Under the pieces are notes generated by a model. It had not been told where the DNA came from, made no database searches, and saw nothing but the letters and a program-made list of their open reading frames with translations. From DATMER01 sp963741305 (GTDB lineage: Bacteria; Acidobacteriota; Thermoanaerobaculia; Multivoradales; UBA5704): a DNA stretch of 64,000 nt. Below, in pieces: positions 1-8,375 of the stretch (the first letter of the stretch is position 1; the number at the start of each line of letters is the position of its first letter). A program made the translations under genes and the position numbers. Location of the stretch: contig CAVUHL010000003.1 of assembly GCA_963741305.1 (NCBI GenBank), positions 248,001-312,000 of the forward strand, in the 5' to 3' direction.

Positions 1-1133
1 CCGGGCGGGATGCCGAGGATCTGCTGGACCTCCTCGCCGCCGAGGAGGCGCGGCGGATCGATCAGGGTAGCGCCTTCTCTGCGAGCAAGATCGACCAGGG
101 GAGCCAGGGCGGGCCGCCATGGGTGGCCATGGGCGCGAGCGCAGAGGAAGGCGACGGCCGTGGGCCAGAGCGTCCCCGTCCGGTAGAGGAAGCGCCGGCG
201 GCCGGTCTCGTCCTCGGGGAGGCCCGGCAGCTCCAGCAGCCGGGAAACGTCCGCGGCCATGGAACGGGTCAGATAACCGGCGTCGCGGAAGCGCTCCAGG
301 GTGGGGCGCGGCTCCGGCAGATTCGCGAAGAGGGAGGCCAGGCAGGCGATCCGGGCATCCACTTGCGCCGCTACATGAGGGGCGCGGTCGCGGAGCTCGC
401 GGATCGCCTCGGGGAGGGCTCCCACCTCGGCGAGAGCGAGGCCGGGCCGTCCGGGCTCGCCGGGCCGTCCGAGCCAGAGGCCGGGGTAGAGGTCCAGCTC
501 CATGAGGAGGGTGAGGCCGCGCGCCGCGTCCGGATCGTCGAAGAGGAGGTTCAGCTCGTCGCGGACCCGCTCGGCTGCAACCTCGGACAGCCCAGGCGCC
601 GACCGCCTTGCGAGAAGGAGGGTGTCCGGCTCGGCCGTGAACCCGGGCAGCTTCAGGAGGAGGCGTGGAAGGCGGAGCACCCGCAGCGGATCGCCCGAGA
701 AGCTCTCGCTCGTGGTGGCGCGCAGGGTCCGCCTGCCGAGGTCGCCGAGGCCGTTGAAGGGGTCGGAGACCTCCTGCGTCCGCAGATCGAAGGCGAACGA
801 GTTGACGGTGAAGTCGCGGCGGGCGAGGTCCTGGTGGAGAGAGGTGCCGGCGCGGTCCCAGATGTCCACAACCACGTCCTCTCCGACCAGCCGGTAGGCG
901 GCGAACTCCTTGCCGCCGAGGAGGACGAGCCGCGCGGGCAAAATCTCTGCGAGGCGCTCGGAAACCTCCTTGCCGCGTCCGGAGACCACGGCGTCGAAGT
1001 CGTGGACCGGCAGCCCGAGGGCCCGGTCGCGGAGGACGCCGCCAACCAGGTGGACCTCGACTCCCTCCGCCGCAGCGATGAGCGCGCGCACGGCGGGCTG
1101 GTGGAGGAGGAGGCGGAAGGAGTGGAGGGGCAT
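1..1133 (-). CDS. CCA tRNA nucleotidyltransferase / poly(A) polymerase family protein (3' end off window)
   Basis: Reading from the ATG at 1133 gives at least 377 residues, open to the window edge. The class II nucleotidyltransferase head is clear: GGVLRD near residue 34, HDFDAVV carrying the metal-binding Asp pair just after it, and RRDFTVN around residue 110. Further on, the stretch LLGGEEVQQILGIPPG fits the helical neck/tail of these enzymes. The family adds CCA to tRNA 3' ends, or poly(A) to RNA; the sequence alone does not separate the two. An upstream 21-bp repeat array separates it from the divergent VWFA gene. The C-terminus is missing only because the window ends. Confidence 0.85.
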   Translation of the reverse strand, partial: MPLHSFRLLLHQPAVRALIAAAEGVEVHLVGGVLRDRALGLPVHDFDAVVSGRGKEVSERLAEILPARLVLLGGKEFAAYRLVGEDVVVDIWDRAGTSLHQDLARRDFTVNSFAFDLRTQEVSDPFNGLGDLGRRTLRATTSESFSGDPLRVLRLPRLLLKLPGFTAEPDTLLLARRSAPGLSEVAAERVRDELNLLFDDPDAARGLTLLMELDLYPGLWLGRPGEPGRPGLALAEVGALPEAIRELRDRAPHVAAQVDARIACLASLFANLPEPRPTLERFRDAGYLTRSMAADVSRLLELPGLPEDETGRRRFLYRTGTLWPTAVAFLCARAHGHPWRPALAPLVDLARREGATLIDPPRLLGGEEVQQILGIPP

Positions 1134-1175
1134 GGGAGGGATTGTATCGGCAAGAGGGCGCTCCCTCCCGGGGCC

Positions 1176-1385
1176 GTTGCGTTGCTTCCCGACCCTATTG
1201 CGCTGCCTCTCGGCCTCGGTGCGACGCTGGCCGACCTCGATGCAACGCTGCCCGACCCTGATGCGACGCTGCCCGACCTCGGTACAACGCCGACCGGCTC
1301 CGTTGCAACGCTGGCCGACCTCGTTGCGCTGCCGCCCGGCCCTGGTGCGCCGCCGCCCGACCCTGTGCGCTGTTGCTCCGGCTTC
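1176..1385. repeat. Degenerate 21-bp tandem repeat array (about 9-10 units)
   Basis: From 1176, units of exactly 21 bases follow one another: the start recurs as GTTGCGACG or GATGCAACG and the end as CCCGACCTC or CCCGACCCT. Nine units are clear and a tenth is partial. Because 21 is a multiple of three, several reading frames stay open and read as a seven-residue repeat (for example ATLPDPD, ATLADLV), but there is no start with a ribosome-binding site and no recognisable domain. It fills the divergent intergenic space between the nucleotidyltransferase and the VWFA gene. No other feature was seen in 1134-1481. Confidence 0.8.
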
Positions 1386-1481
1386 CAGCGGCCCGCTCCC
1401 GACCTCGCCTAGCGTTGGCTGGGCCTCGCGTAGCTGCTGCGGTCGGGAAGCCCCCTCCCCAGGCCTCTGCTACACTGCCTC

Positions 1482-2534
1482 ATGGCCAGAAGGCTCGCCA
1501 TCCTCCTCGCAGCCCTCCTCCTGCCGACCCTCGCCTCCGCTCAGGACCCCAAGCTCGAAGACCAGTTCGGCGAAGAGATCACGGTCTCGCTGATCTCCAT
1601 GACAGTCCGCGCCGTGGATGGCCGCGGCCGCCCGGTCACCGGCCTCGGGCCTGAGGACTTCCGCGTCCGGGTGGGGAAGAAGGAGATCCCGGTGGTGGGA
1701 GTCGATTGGTTCTCGTCTGGCGAGCCCGCTCCGGTCGTCGAGGCTCCGGGCGTGCCGACGCCTGAGACCGTTACGACCGTTACGGTCACCGAGCCCCGGC
1801 CGGCGGGAAAGCTGGTGGTTTTCTGGGTCCAGTCCGATTTCGACCCTTCGCGGGTCAGCGGACAGCTCCGGCTGTGGCCCTACATCGACGAATTCATCCA
1901 GACCCTCCACCCGGCAGACCGGATGGCCGTGATCTCTTACGACTCGCACCTCCATCTGCGGCAGGACTTCACCCAGGACCTGGAGACCGTCCATGCTGCC
2001 ATCTACCGCGGAATGCTGCACGGGGATTCGGAGACCGGAGCCGGTAGTGGGGAGGCCTCCCTCCTCGGGTCTTTTGACTTCCGGGCAGCCGAGGAAGCCG
2101 CCTCGCCGGAGCGGGCGCTGGAGGTCACTGCCGAAGCCTTCGCGGCGCTGCCCGGCGAGAAGGTCATCGTCTACCTGGGCTGGGGCCTGGGCCGTTTCGG
2201 CTCCTTCGGTGTCCAGATGACCCCAGCGTTCTATCCCGCCGTGCGCGCGCTCCGCCGCGCCAACATCCCGGTCTTCGTCCTCGATGTCACGAGCGCCGAC
2301 TACCACTCGCTGGAGGTGGGCCTCGAAGCCGTGGCCCATGCCACGGGCGGCACCTATCAGAAGACGCACGTGCTCACCGGGCTCGCCACGGACTTCCTTG
2401 CCCAGGCCATCTCGGGCCACTACGTCATCAGCATCGACCCCGGCACCGTGCCCCGCAAGGGCGGACCGGTCACCGTCGAGCTGCGCGACCGGAAGAGGGG
2501 CTCCGTCATCACCCGTCCCCTGACCCTGCGTTAG
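1482..2534 (+). CDS. Exported VWFA-related domain protein (acidobacterial type)
   Basis: A protein of 350 residues with a signal peptide (hydrophobic stretch 3-18, cleavage probably after ASA at 20). The family layout is present: an N-terminal module with VRAVDGRGRPVTGLGPEDF, then a VWFA-like fold with FWVQSDFDPSR, DRMAVISYD and VIVYLGWGLGRFGSFG, and a C-terminal HYVISIDPG strand region. The usual DxSxS metal site of a VWFA domain is not intact, so metal-dependent adhesion is doubtful. These exported proteins are numerous in Acidobacteriota and their function is unknown. A second member lies at 15774-16898. No Shine-Dalgarno is visible, so translation may be leaderless. Confidence 0.75.
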   Translation: MARRLAILLAALLLPTLASAQDPKLEDQFGEEITVSLISMTVRAVDGRGRPVTGLGPEDFRVRVGKKEIPVVGVDWFSSGEPAPVVEAPGVPTPETVTTVTVTEPRPAGKLVVFWVQSDFDPSRVSGQLRLWPYIDEFIQTLHPADRMAVISYDSHLHLRQDFTQDLETVHAAIYRGMLHGDSETGAGSGEASLLGSFDFRAAEEAASPERALEVTAEAFAALPGEKVIVYLGWGLGRFGSFGVQMTPAFYPAVRALRRANIPVFVLDVTSADYHSLEVGLEAVAHATGGTYQKTHVLTGLATDFLAQAISGHYVISIDPGTVPRKGGPVTVELRDRKRGSVITRPLTLR

Positions 2535-2572
2535 CTGAGGGAAATCCCCTACCTCCCCTGAGGGAAATCCCC
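2535..2572. promoter_or_regulatory. Two direct copies of CTGAGGGAAATCCCC upstream of the HD-GYP gene
   Basis: The 15-mer CTGAGGGAAATCCCC occurs at 2535-2549 and again at 2558-2572, start-to-start 23 bp. Each contains GGGAAATCCC, a near-palindrome. They lie between the stop of the VWFA gene and the start of the HD-GYP gene. A protein-binding site is a reasonable reading, but a simple local duplication is equally possible. Confidence 0.35.
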
Positions 2573-2606
2573 GATACCGCGCCCGCCGCGGAACGGGGAG
2601 ACTCGC

Positions 2607-3266
2607 ATGAAAGAAGTTTTGCGCGCGAGGAGAGCCATGACAGGGCCAATGCACTACGGCAGGGCGATACCGGCGATATTGGGATGGCGGCGCCATCTCA
2701 TGGCGACGATGGTCGCCTGGGCCGAGGCGTTCGAGCGCAAGGACGCCTACACTGCCGGCCATGTCCAGAGGGTGACGGGCTTCTCGCTGCTCCTCGGCGC
2801 GGAGCTCGGGCTCTCTCAGGCGGCTCTGACGGACCTCTGCTTCGCCGCCGCGCTGCACGACGTGGGGAAGATCTTCGTGAGCAAGGAGATCCTCCGCAAG
2901 CCCGGCTGCCTCAACACGCGGGAGCTGGAGGTGATGAAGGCCCACCCGGAGGTCGGAGCCCGGATCCTCGCCGGGGTGCGCGGCCTGCGCGGGGCGGCCG
3001 GCGGAGTCCGCCACCACCACGAGCGCTACGACGGCCGCGGCTATCCGGACGGCCTTCAGGGAACCGAGATCCCGCTGTCCTCGCGCATCATCGCCGTGGC
3101 AGACACCTACGACGCGATGACCAGCCACCGTCCCTACCGCGCAGCCCTCTTCCCTCTGGAAGCGGCCCGCGAGATCACCGTCGAGGCGGGGAGGCAGCTC
3201 TGCCCGTCCGTGGTGGGCGCATTCCAAAGCCTCTTCGATACCGGCCGTTTCGTCCTGGCCCCGTGA
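2607..3266 (+). CDS. HD-GYP domain phosphohydrolase
   Basis: A protein of 219 residues consisting of little but an HD-GYP domain. Visible motifs are H52 in AGHVQRV, the HD pair H84-D85 in LHDVGK, H113 in KAHPEVG, the HHHE at 136-139 and GYP at 145-147 within GRGYPDGL. HD-GYP enzymes degrade cyclic-di-GMP. No receiver or sensor domain is attached, so input must come from elsewhere. The start at 2607 is supported by GGGGAG about 6 bases upstream. Together with the PilZ protein at 34277 it suggests that c-di-GMP signalling operates in this organism. Confidence 0.85.
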   Translation: MKEVLRARRAMTGPMHYGRAIPAILGWRRHLMATMVAWAEAFERKDAYTAGHVQRVTGFSLLLGAELGLSQAALTDLCFAAALHDVGKIFVSKEILRKPGCLNTRELEVMKAHPEVGARILAGVRGLRGAAGGVRHHHERYDGRGYPDGLQGTEIPLSSRIIAVADTYDAMTSHRPYRAALFPLEAAREITVEAGRQLCPSVVGAFQSLFDTGRFVLAP

Positions 3267-3329
3267 CCCCGGTTTAGCTCCGCCATTGCCTTCCCCTTGG
3301 AAGCGGGGCTAAACTGTCACTTCAGGGCT

Positions 3330-3608
3330 ATGGCACTAACCATCGAAGAAGTAAGGAAAATCGCCGCTCTCGCCCGACTCCGTTTCACACCGGAGGAGGA
3401 AGCCGTCTTCGTCGGACAGCTGGGCAAGATCGTGGACTACATCGATCAGCTCCAGAGCTACGAGAGCGGCTCGGGGGAAGAGGCTGCCCAGGGAGCCCCG
3501 GAGGCCGAGGACCGCGTCTGGGAGTGCCTGCCCCGCGAGCAGTTCCTGGCCAATGCCCCGGCCGCCATGGATGGCTTCCTGCTCGTGCCCGAGGTGAAGG
3601 GTGAGTGA
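3330..3608 (+). CDS. gatC: Aspartyl/glutamyl-tRNA amidotransferase subunit C
   Basis: A protein of 92 residues matching GatC in length and in the N-terminal sequence ALTIEEVRKIAALARLRF. GatC is the small scaffold of the GatCAB amidotransferase, which converts Glu-tRNA(Gln) or Asp-tRNA(Asn) to the amide form. The ATG at 3330 is preferred over an in-frame upstream ATG at 3297 because the family begins at this point. Its 3' end overlaps gatA by 8 bases, indicating co-translation. gatB is not in this window. Confidence 0.92.
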   Translation: MALTIEEVRKIAALARLRFTPEEEAVFVGQLGKIVDYIDQLQSYESGSGEEAAQGAPEAEDRVWECLPREQFLANAPAAMDGFLLVPEVKGE

Positions 3609-5061
3609 GCTCTGGGAGCTTTCCGCCGAGGAGACCTCCCGCCGGGTGCGCGCCCGTGAAGCCTCGGCCGTGGATGTCGTCGAGGCTGCCCTGGCCCGGA
3701 CCGCCCGCGTCGAGCCGCTGATCCACGCCTGGCTGGAGCTGTTCGAGGACGAGGCCCGCGAGCGCGCGGCTGAAATCGATCGAAATCCAGTTGGTCCCCT
3801 GGCAGGAGTGACGGTCGCGCTCAAGGACAACATGAGCGTGGCCGGATGGCCGCTCACCTGCGGCTCGAAGATCCTCTCCGGCTACGTGGCCCCGTACACC
3901 GCGACCGCGATCCAGCAGCTCCTCGATGCGGGCGCCGTGATCCTCGGCCGGGCCAACATGGACGAGTTCGCCATGGGCTCGTCGTGCGAGAACTCGGCGT
4001 ACCAGATCACCCGTAACCCGTGGGACCTCGGCACCGTGCCCGGCGGATCGAGCGGCGGTCCGGCTGCCGCGGTCGCCGCGGGGAGCGCGGTTTTAGGCAT
4101 CGGCTCGGACACCGGCGGCTCCGTGCGCCAGCCCGCCGCGCTCTGCGGCCTGGTGGGGGCCAAGCCCACCTGGGGACGGGTCTCGCGCTACGGGCTCGTG
4201 GCTTTCGCCTCGTCGACCGACCAGATCGCTCCCATGGCCCGGAGCGTGCGCGATGCGGCCCTCGCCATGTCCGTCCTCTCCGGCCCTGATCCCAGGGACT
4301 CCACCTGCTCGACCCGGGCGGCCGAGGATTACCTCTCCCGCATCGAGGAGGGGATCGAGGGGCTGCGGGTCGGCGTGATCAAAGAGATCGATGCATCCAC
4401 CTTCGATCCCGCGAGCGGCAGAGTCTGGCGCGAGTCGCTGGAGCGCCTCCAGGCCGCGGGCGCGGAGCTGGTGGAGGTTTCGGTGCCCAGCCTGGACGCG
4501 GCCATCGCCGTCTATTACGTGATCGCCATGTCCGAGGCGAGCGCCAACCTGGCCCGCTTCGACGGCGTGCGCTACGGCCGCCGGGCGGAGCAGGCGGACA
4601 ACCTGCTCGACATGTATCTGGCCAGCCGCAGCGAAGGCTTCGGGCCGGAGGTCAAGCGCCGGATCATGCTCGGCACGTTCGCGCTGTCGTCCGGCTACTA
4701 CCAGGCCTACTACGGGAAAGCCCGCGGCGTGCTGGAGAAGATGAGGCAGGAGCTGCACGCGGCCCTGAAGACGGCTGACCTGGTCGCGACCCCGACGGCT
4801 CCGGGCGCGGCTTTCGGCATCGGCGAGAAGACGGACGATCCGCTCGCCATGTACCTCTCCGACATCTTCACCGCCCCGGCCTCTCTCACCGGCCTGCCCG
4901 CAGTGTCGGTGCCCTCGGGCCTGGACGACCGCGGCCTGCCGCTGTCCCTCCAGCTCATGGGCAGGCCGTTCGAGGAGGCCACGGTCTTCCGCGCGGCACG
5001 GGCCTTCGAGCTCCAGGGGAGCTTCCGGTTGGCGCCGACTTTCCGGGGACAGGCAGTATGA
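3601..5061 (+). CDS. gatA: Aspartyl/glutamyl-tRNA amidotransferase subunit A
   Basis: A protein of 486 residues, the usual GatA length, starting at GTG inside the end of gatC. The amidase-signature triad is complete: K75 in ALKDN, the cis-Ser S150 in GGSSGG and the nucleophile S174 in DTGGSVRQP. GatA releases ammonia from glutamine for transamidation of mischarged tRNA in the cytoplasm. It overlaps the downstream amidase gene by four bases (ATGA). Confidence 0.96.
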   Translation: MSELWELSAEETSRRVRAREASAVDVVEAALARTARVEPLIHAWLELFEDEARERAAEIDRNPVGPLAGVTVALKDNMSVAGWPLTCGSKILSGYVAPYTATAIQQLLDAGAVILGRANMDEFAMGSSCENSAYQITRNPWDLGTVPGGSSGGPAAAVAAGSAVLGIGSDTGGSVRQPAALCGLVGAKPTWGRVSRYGLVAFASSTDQIAPMARSVRDAALAMSVLSGPDPRDSTCSTRAAEDYLSRIEEGIEGLRVGVIKEIDASTFDPASGRVWRESLERLQAAGAELVEVSVPSLDAAIAVYYVIAMSEASANLARFDGVRYGRRAEQADNLLDMYLASRSEGFGPEVKRRIMLGTFALSSGYYQAYYGKARGVLEKMRQELHAALKTADLVATPTAPGAAFGIGEKTDDPLAMYLSDIFTAPASLTGLPAVSVPSGLDDRGLPLSLQLMGRPFEEATVFRAARAFELQGSFRLAPTFRGQAV

Positions 5062-6803
5062 AGGTCTGGGTGTTGGCTTTCCTCGCTCTCTTGGCTGTTC
5101 CCGTGGCTTGGGCGGCACCCGATCCCAAGCTGACGATTCCGCGCTCCCTCCGGATGGACCTCGGCGGCGGCCTCGTCGCCACGCTCACGGAGAAGGACGG
5201 GATCTTCCTGGAGGCCGTGCCCCAGAGAGGGGAGGGCCTCCTCGCCTTCACCCGCCGGCTGTGCGGGGATTCGCGCCTTTCTCCCCAGATCCTCGAAGCC
5301 AATAACAGCGCCGGCTCTACCACCCTCATCGCCGGGATGCGCTACCGCATCCCCTTCGACCTGCTCTCGCAGGAGTGGCATCTGAAGCTGGTGAAGACCC
5401 TCTTCCCCAAGGACAGCGGCCAGGCGGACGGCTGGAAGCACGAGGCGCACGGCATCGGCGCGATGCAGCGCGAGAGCCTCTGGCAGATCTCCCTCTGGTA
5501 CACGGGCACGGGGGAGAACTTCCGCGCCATCCGCGAGTACAACGAGCTGCTGGACGACGACGTGCCCCGCGGCACGGCCGTGGTGATCCCGTCCGAGCTG
5601 CTGCGGCCGGCGTTCAAGGCGGTGCTTCCGGTGCCGGAGAAGCCGTACCACCTGACCTACGGCAAGGATGAGGACGGGGAGTACGCGGTCTATCGCCTGC
5701 GTCCGGGGGAGGCGCTGTACTCCAGCGTGGTAGTGCGGTTCACGGGCCGCGTCCATGGCCAGGACGTGAACCAGCTCGCCTCCGAGATTGCCGGACGCAG
5801 CGGGGTCGTGGACGTGACCGACATCCCGATCGGCTTCCGCGTCAAGATCCCGTTCGACGTGCTGCAGCCCGAGTTCCTGCCCGAGGGCCATCCCCGCCGG
5901 TTGGAGTACGAGGCGAGCCTGCGGGCCAGCGCCCAGTTCAGCAACCAGGTCAAGGCGAGCGGGCTGGCCGGGATCACGGTGGTGCTCGACGCGGGCCATG
6001 GCGGCCAGGACCCGGGCGCGTCCATGGGCGGAGTCTGGGAGAGCACCTACGTCTACGACATCGCGCTGCGGGTGAAGCGCTTGCTGGAGACCCAGACCGC
6101 GGCCAAGGTGGTGATAACCACGCGCGACGGCGCGGACTTCAAGGTCCAGGAGGCGGACGTGCTGCCCTTCTCCCGCCGCCACTCGGTGCTGACCACGCCG
6201 CCGTACCCGATCGAGGATGCCCGGGTGGGCACGAACCTGCGCTGGTACCTGGCGAACAGCGTGTTCCGCAAGACGGTCAAGGAGAGCAGGGACCCGCAGA
6301 AGGTGGTCTTCCTCTCGATCCACGCGGATTCGCTCCATCCTTCGCTGCGCGGGGCCATGGCCTACATCCCCTCGGCGGAGGAGCGGGACGGCACCTATGG
6401 CAAGAGCGGCACGGTCTACACCTCCCGCAAGGAGGTGCAGGAGGATCAGCACGTGAGCTTCCCCATGCAGGAGCGGGTGGAGAGCGAGGGCCTCTCCCGC
6501 GAGCTGGCCAAGGAGCTGATCGCCGCCTTCCACGCCAACGGGTTGCCGGTGCACCCCTTCAAGCCGGTGCGCGACAAGATCATCCGCAACAAGAGCGCCT
6601 GGGTGCCCGCGGTGCTCCGCTACAACTCCGTTCCCGCCAAAATGCTGCTGGAAGTCTGCAACCTCGCCAATGACCAGGACCGCCGCCTGATCCAGACCCG
6701 CGCCTGGCGCCAGAAGGTCTCCGAAGCCGTCGTCAAGGGGCTGCTGGCGTACTATGGCGAAGAGCAGGGTGGAGCGGGGCCGGCGGTGAAGACTGCGAAG
6801 TAG
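5058..6803 (+). CDS. Exported N-acetylmuramoyl-L-alanine amidase with LysM-like N-terminal region
   Basis: A protein of 581 residues. A signal peptide (residues 1-19) is followed by two regions that resemble LysM modules, each ending in a RIPFDLL/KIPFDVL-type strand. A C-terminal Amidase_3 domain covers roughly residues 310-570. Zinc/catalytic positions are visible in LDAGHGGQDPG, in the Glu of VWESTYVYD, in LSIHADSLH and in the late Glu of LLEVCNLAND. It should cleave the peptide stem from peptidoglycan in the periplasm. It overlaps gatA by four bases. Transcription probably ends in or near the large inverted repeat that begins directly after its stop. Confidence 0.88.
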   Translation: MKVWVLAFLALLAVPVAWAAPDPKLTIPRSLRMDLGGGLVATLTEKDGIFLEAVPQRGEGLLAFTRRLCGDSRLSPQILEANNSAGSTTLIAGMRYRIPFDLLSQEWHLKLVKTLFPKDSGQADGWKHEAHGIGAMQRESLWQISLWYTGTGENFRAIREYNELLDDDVPRGTAVVIPSELLRPAFKAVLPVPEKPYHLTYGKDEDGEYAVYRLRPGEALYSSVVVRFTGRVHGQDVNQLASEIAGRSGVVDVTDIPIGFRVKIPFDVLQPEFLPEGHPRRLEYEASLRASAQFSNQVKASGLAGITVVLDAGHGGQDPGASMGGVWESTYVYDIALRVKRLLETQTAAKVVITTRDGADFKVQEADVLPFSRRHSVLTTPPYPIEDARVGTNLRWYLANSVFRKTVKESRDPQKVVFLSIHADSLHPSLRGAMAYIPSAEERDGTYGKSGTVYTSRKEVQEDQHVSFPMQERVESEGLSRELAKELIAAFHANGLPVHPFKPVRDKIIRNKSAWVPAVLRYNSVPAKMLLEVCNLANDQDRRLIQTRAWRQKVSEAVVKGLLAYYGEEQGGAGPAVKTAK

Positions 6804-6805
6804 GA

Positions 6806-6980
6806 GGCCCTCACCCCCCGGCCCCCTCTCCCGGTCCCCCGAGCACACCCTCCCCGGGAGAGGGGGAGACTGGCAGTTCTTCTCTCAGACTGTGTAGATC
6901 TACCAAGGATGGGATTGTTCCCCCTCTCCCGGGGAGGGTGTGCTCGGGGGACCGGGAGAGGGGGCTAGGGGGTGAGGGCC
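6806..6980. repeat. Large palindromic element with 61-bp arms
   Basis: The left arm 6806-6866 and right arm 6920-6980 are reverse complements with only a couple of mismatches, separated by a 53-base loop. A core around CCCCGAGCACACC and CCCCGGGAGAGGG recurs near 32787-32815, so this is a dispersed element. No gene is inside. It could fold into a very long hairpin and act as a terminator for the amidase, or be a MITE/REP-like element. Confidence 0.8.
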
Positions 6981-7004
6981 TCAGGGGTGTAAACTTTACC
7001 CCCG

Positions 7005-7031
7005 GGAACTTTTCACCCCGGAGAACCGTCA
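7005..7031 (+). promoter_or_regulatory. Probable ECF-sigma promoter of the sigma/anti-sigma operon
   Basis: GGAACTT at 7005-7011 and CGTC at 7027-7030 are separated by 15 bases, the arrangement typical of ECF (sigma-E-like) promoters. It lies about 45 bases upstream of the ECF sigma gene, suggesting autoregulation. A short hairpin (AGGATGC/GCATCCT, 7043-7064) follows in the leader. Confidence 0.5.
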
Positions 7032-7074
7032 TAGTAAGTAGAAGGATGCTTCGCATGCATCCTGGGAGGGCCCG

Positions 7075-7656
7075 GTGGGGGTAGCCACGGTTTCCGCAGT
7101 TGTCCGTGACCTCGATCTCGACTTAGAGCTCGTCGAACGTCACCGCTATGGTGACGATCGGGCTTTCAACGAGGTCTATGCCCGGTTCGAGGATATGGTC
7201 TACAACCTCTCCTACCGCCTCGCGGGCAACCGCGAGGAGGCTGCCGACCTCACGCAGGAGATCTTCCTGCGCGTGTTCCGGCACCTCGGGAGCTTCGGGG
7301 GGCGTTCCACCCTGAAGACCTGGATCTTCCGGATCGCGGTGAATCACTGCCGCGACAGGCTCTCCCGCTGGCACCCGCCGACGCAGCCGATCGGCGAGGA
7401 AACGGGAGAGGGCATCGCCGTCTATGCCGACCCGTCACGCGGGCCGGAAGAGTTGGCGGTCGCCGCCGACGACAAGCGCCGTGTGGAACAGGCGCTGATC
7501 CGTCTGCCGCAAGTGTTCCGGGAGGTCGTAGTCCTGCGGGACATCGAAGGGCTCTCCTACGAGGAAATCGCCGACGTTCTGGGAGTCCGGATCGGCACGG
7601 TACGCTCGCGGATCGCCCGCGGCCGTGACCAGCTCCGGACCCTCTTGGAGAATTGA
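7075..7656 (+). CDS. ECF-type RNA polymerase sigma factor
   Basis: A protein of 193 residues with both ECF regions. Sigma region 2 covers roughly 25-95 (FEDMVYNLSYRLAGN, DLTQEIFLRVFRHL, WIFRIAVNHCRDRL), and region 4 is at the C-terminus (LPQVFREVVVLRDIEG, LSYEEIADVLG, GTVRSRIARGRDQL). The GTG start at 7075 is supported by GGGAGG six bases upstream. It directs RNA polymerase to promoters such as the GGAACTT/CGTC site just upstream. The next gene, one base away, is its anti-sigma factor. Confidence 0.92.
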   Translation: MGVATVSAVVRDLDLDLELVERHRYGDDRAFNEVYARFEDMVYNLSYRLAGNREEAADLTQEIFLRVFRHLGSFGGRSTLKTWIFRIAVNHCRDRLSRWHPPTQPIGEETGEGIAVYADPSRGPEELAVAADDKRRVEQALIRLPQVFREVVVLRDIEGLSYEEIADVLGVRIGTVRSRIARGRDQLRTLLEN

Positions 7657-7657
7657 C

Positions 7658-8341
7658 ATGGTTCGCCATCTATCATCCGAGCAGCTTTCCGCGTATCTGG
7701 ACGGAGAGGCTGCATTTCATGAATCGCGGGAGATCGAGGGTCACCTCGCTGCCTGCACAAATTGCCGCGACCGCTTCAAGTCCATGCAGCGCACGGTCAG
7801 CGGAGTCTGGCACCTGGACCGGGTAGCTCCGCCGCCGGGACTTTCGACGCGGGTCAGGGCCGAGGTCGCCGCGGTGCGCGGGCCGGAGCCCACCTTCGTC
7901 CGCTCCCTTGGCGCGCTCATCTTCGGCCTGCCGAACCAGAGGGCGTTCCGCACCACCGCCGCCATCGCCTTGCCCCTGGTGCTCAGCCTGTTCCTGTTCA
8001 AGAACGGGATGGATCAGAAGGCCGTGGAGCAGACCCTGATGCCGCCGCCGCCGGCTCTGGTGGAAGTCGTTACCGTCGTGCCCACGGCGGACCTGCCTCT
8101 CGTGCTTCCGCAGACCACGAGCAGGGTGGCCGGCCGGGAGTTCGTGTGGCGGGAGAGGGCCGGCGTCTGGGTGCAGAGGGGCCTCGAAGGCAAGGTGCCC
8201 GAGTTCCGCGTCTCGGCCCAGAGCCCCCAGGGGCGCGAGCTCCTGGAACGGCACTCGGACATCGGCCTGCTGTTGGCCGACGGGTCGAGGGTCGTGCTGC
8301 GCGACAGGTTGGAGACGTTCGAGCTGTCCAAGGGAGTTTGA
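7658..8341 (+). CDS. Membrane-bound anti-sigma factor with zinc-finger domain
   Basis: A protein of 227 residues. The N-terminus holds a ZAS/zf-HC2 signature, HLAACTNC, preceded by LSAYLDGE. A hydrophobic stretch TAAIALPLVLSLFLF near residue 105 is a likely single transmembrane helix, and the rest would be periplasmic. It should hold the upstream ECF sigma factor at the membrane until a signal releases it. The start at 7658, one base after the sigma gene's stop, is chosen because it puts the zinc finger at the usual distance from the N-terminus. Confidence 0.85.
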   Translation: MVRHLSSEQLSAYLDGEAAFHESREIEGHLAACTNCRDRFKSMQRTVSGVWHLDRVAPPPGLSTRVRAEVAAVRGPEPTFVRSLGALIFGLPNQRAFRTTAAIALPLVLSLFLFKNGMDQKAVEQTLMPPPPALVEVVTVVPTADLPLVLPQTTSRVAGREFVWRERAGVWVQRGLEGKVPEFRVSAQSPQGRELLERHSDIGLLLADGSRVVLRDRLETFELSKGV

Positions 8342-8373
8342 TGAAGAAAGACAGGCGGCCTCCGGGCCGCCTG
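8342..8373 (-). terminator. Rho-independent-like terminator of the GreA-fusion gene
   Basis: A 9-bp perfect stem CAGGCGGCC/GGCCGCCTG (8352-8360 with 8365-8373) and a four-base loop, followed on the minus strand by TCTTTCTT. It sits between two convergent genes. Confidence 0.6.
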
Positions 8374-8375
8374 CC

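Noticed and set aside
123..1412. A 429-codon plus-strand frame at the left end
   Set aside because: It lies opposite the clear nucleotidyltransferase gene (GGVLRD, RRDFTVN on the minus strand) and runs on through the 21-bp array; it has no domain of its own.
1482..2534. Functional metal-binding von Willebrand A domain
   Set aside because: The DxSxS motif is not intact in this protein or in the paralog at 15774, so only the fold similarity is claimed.
3330..6803. Complete gatCAB operon
   Set aside because: gatC and gatA are followed directly by a cell-wall amidase; gatB is not in the window.
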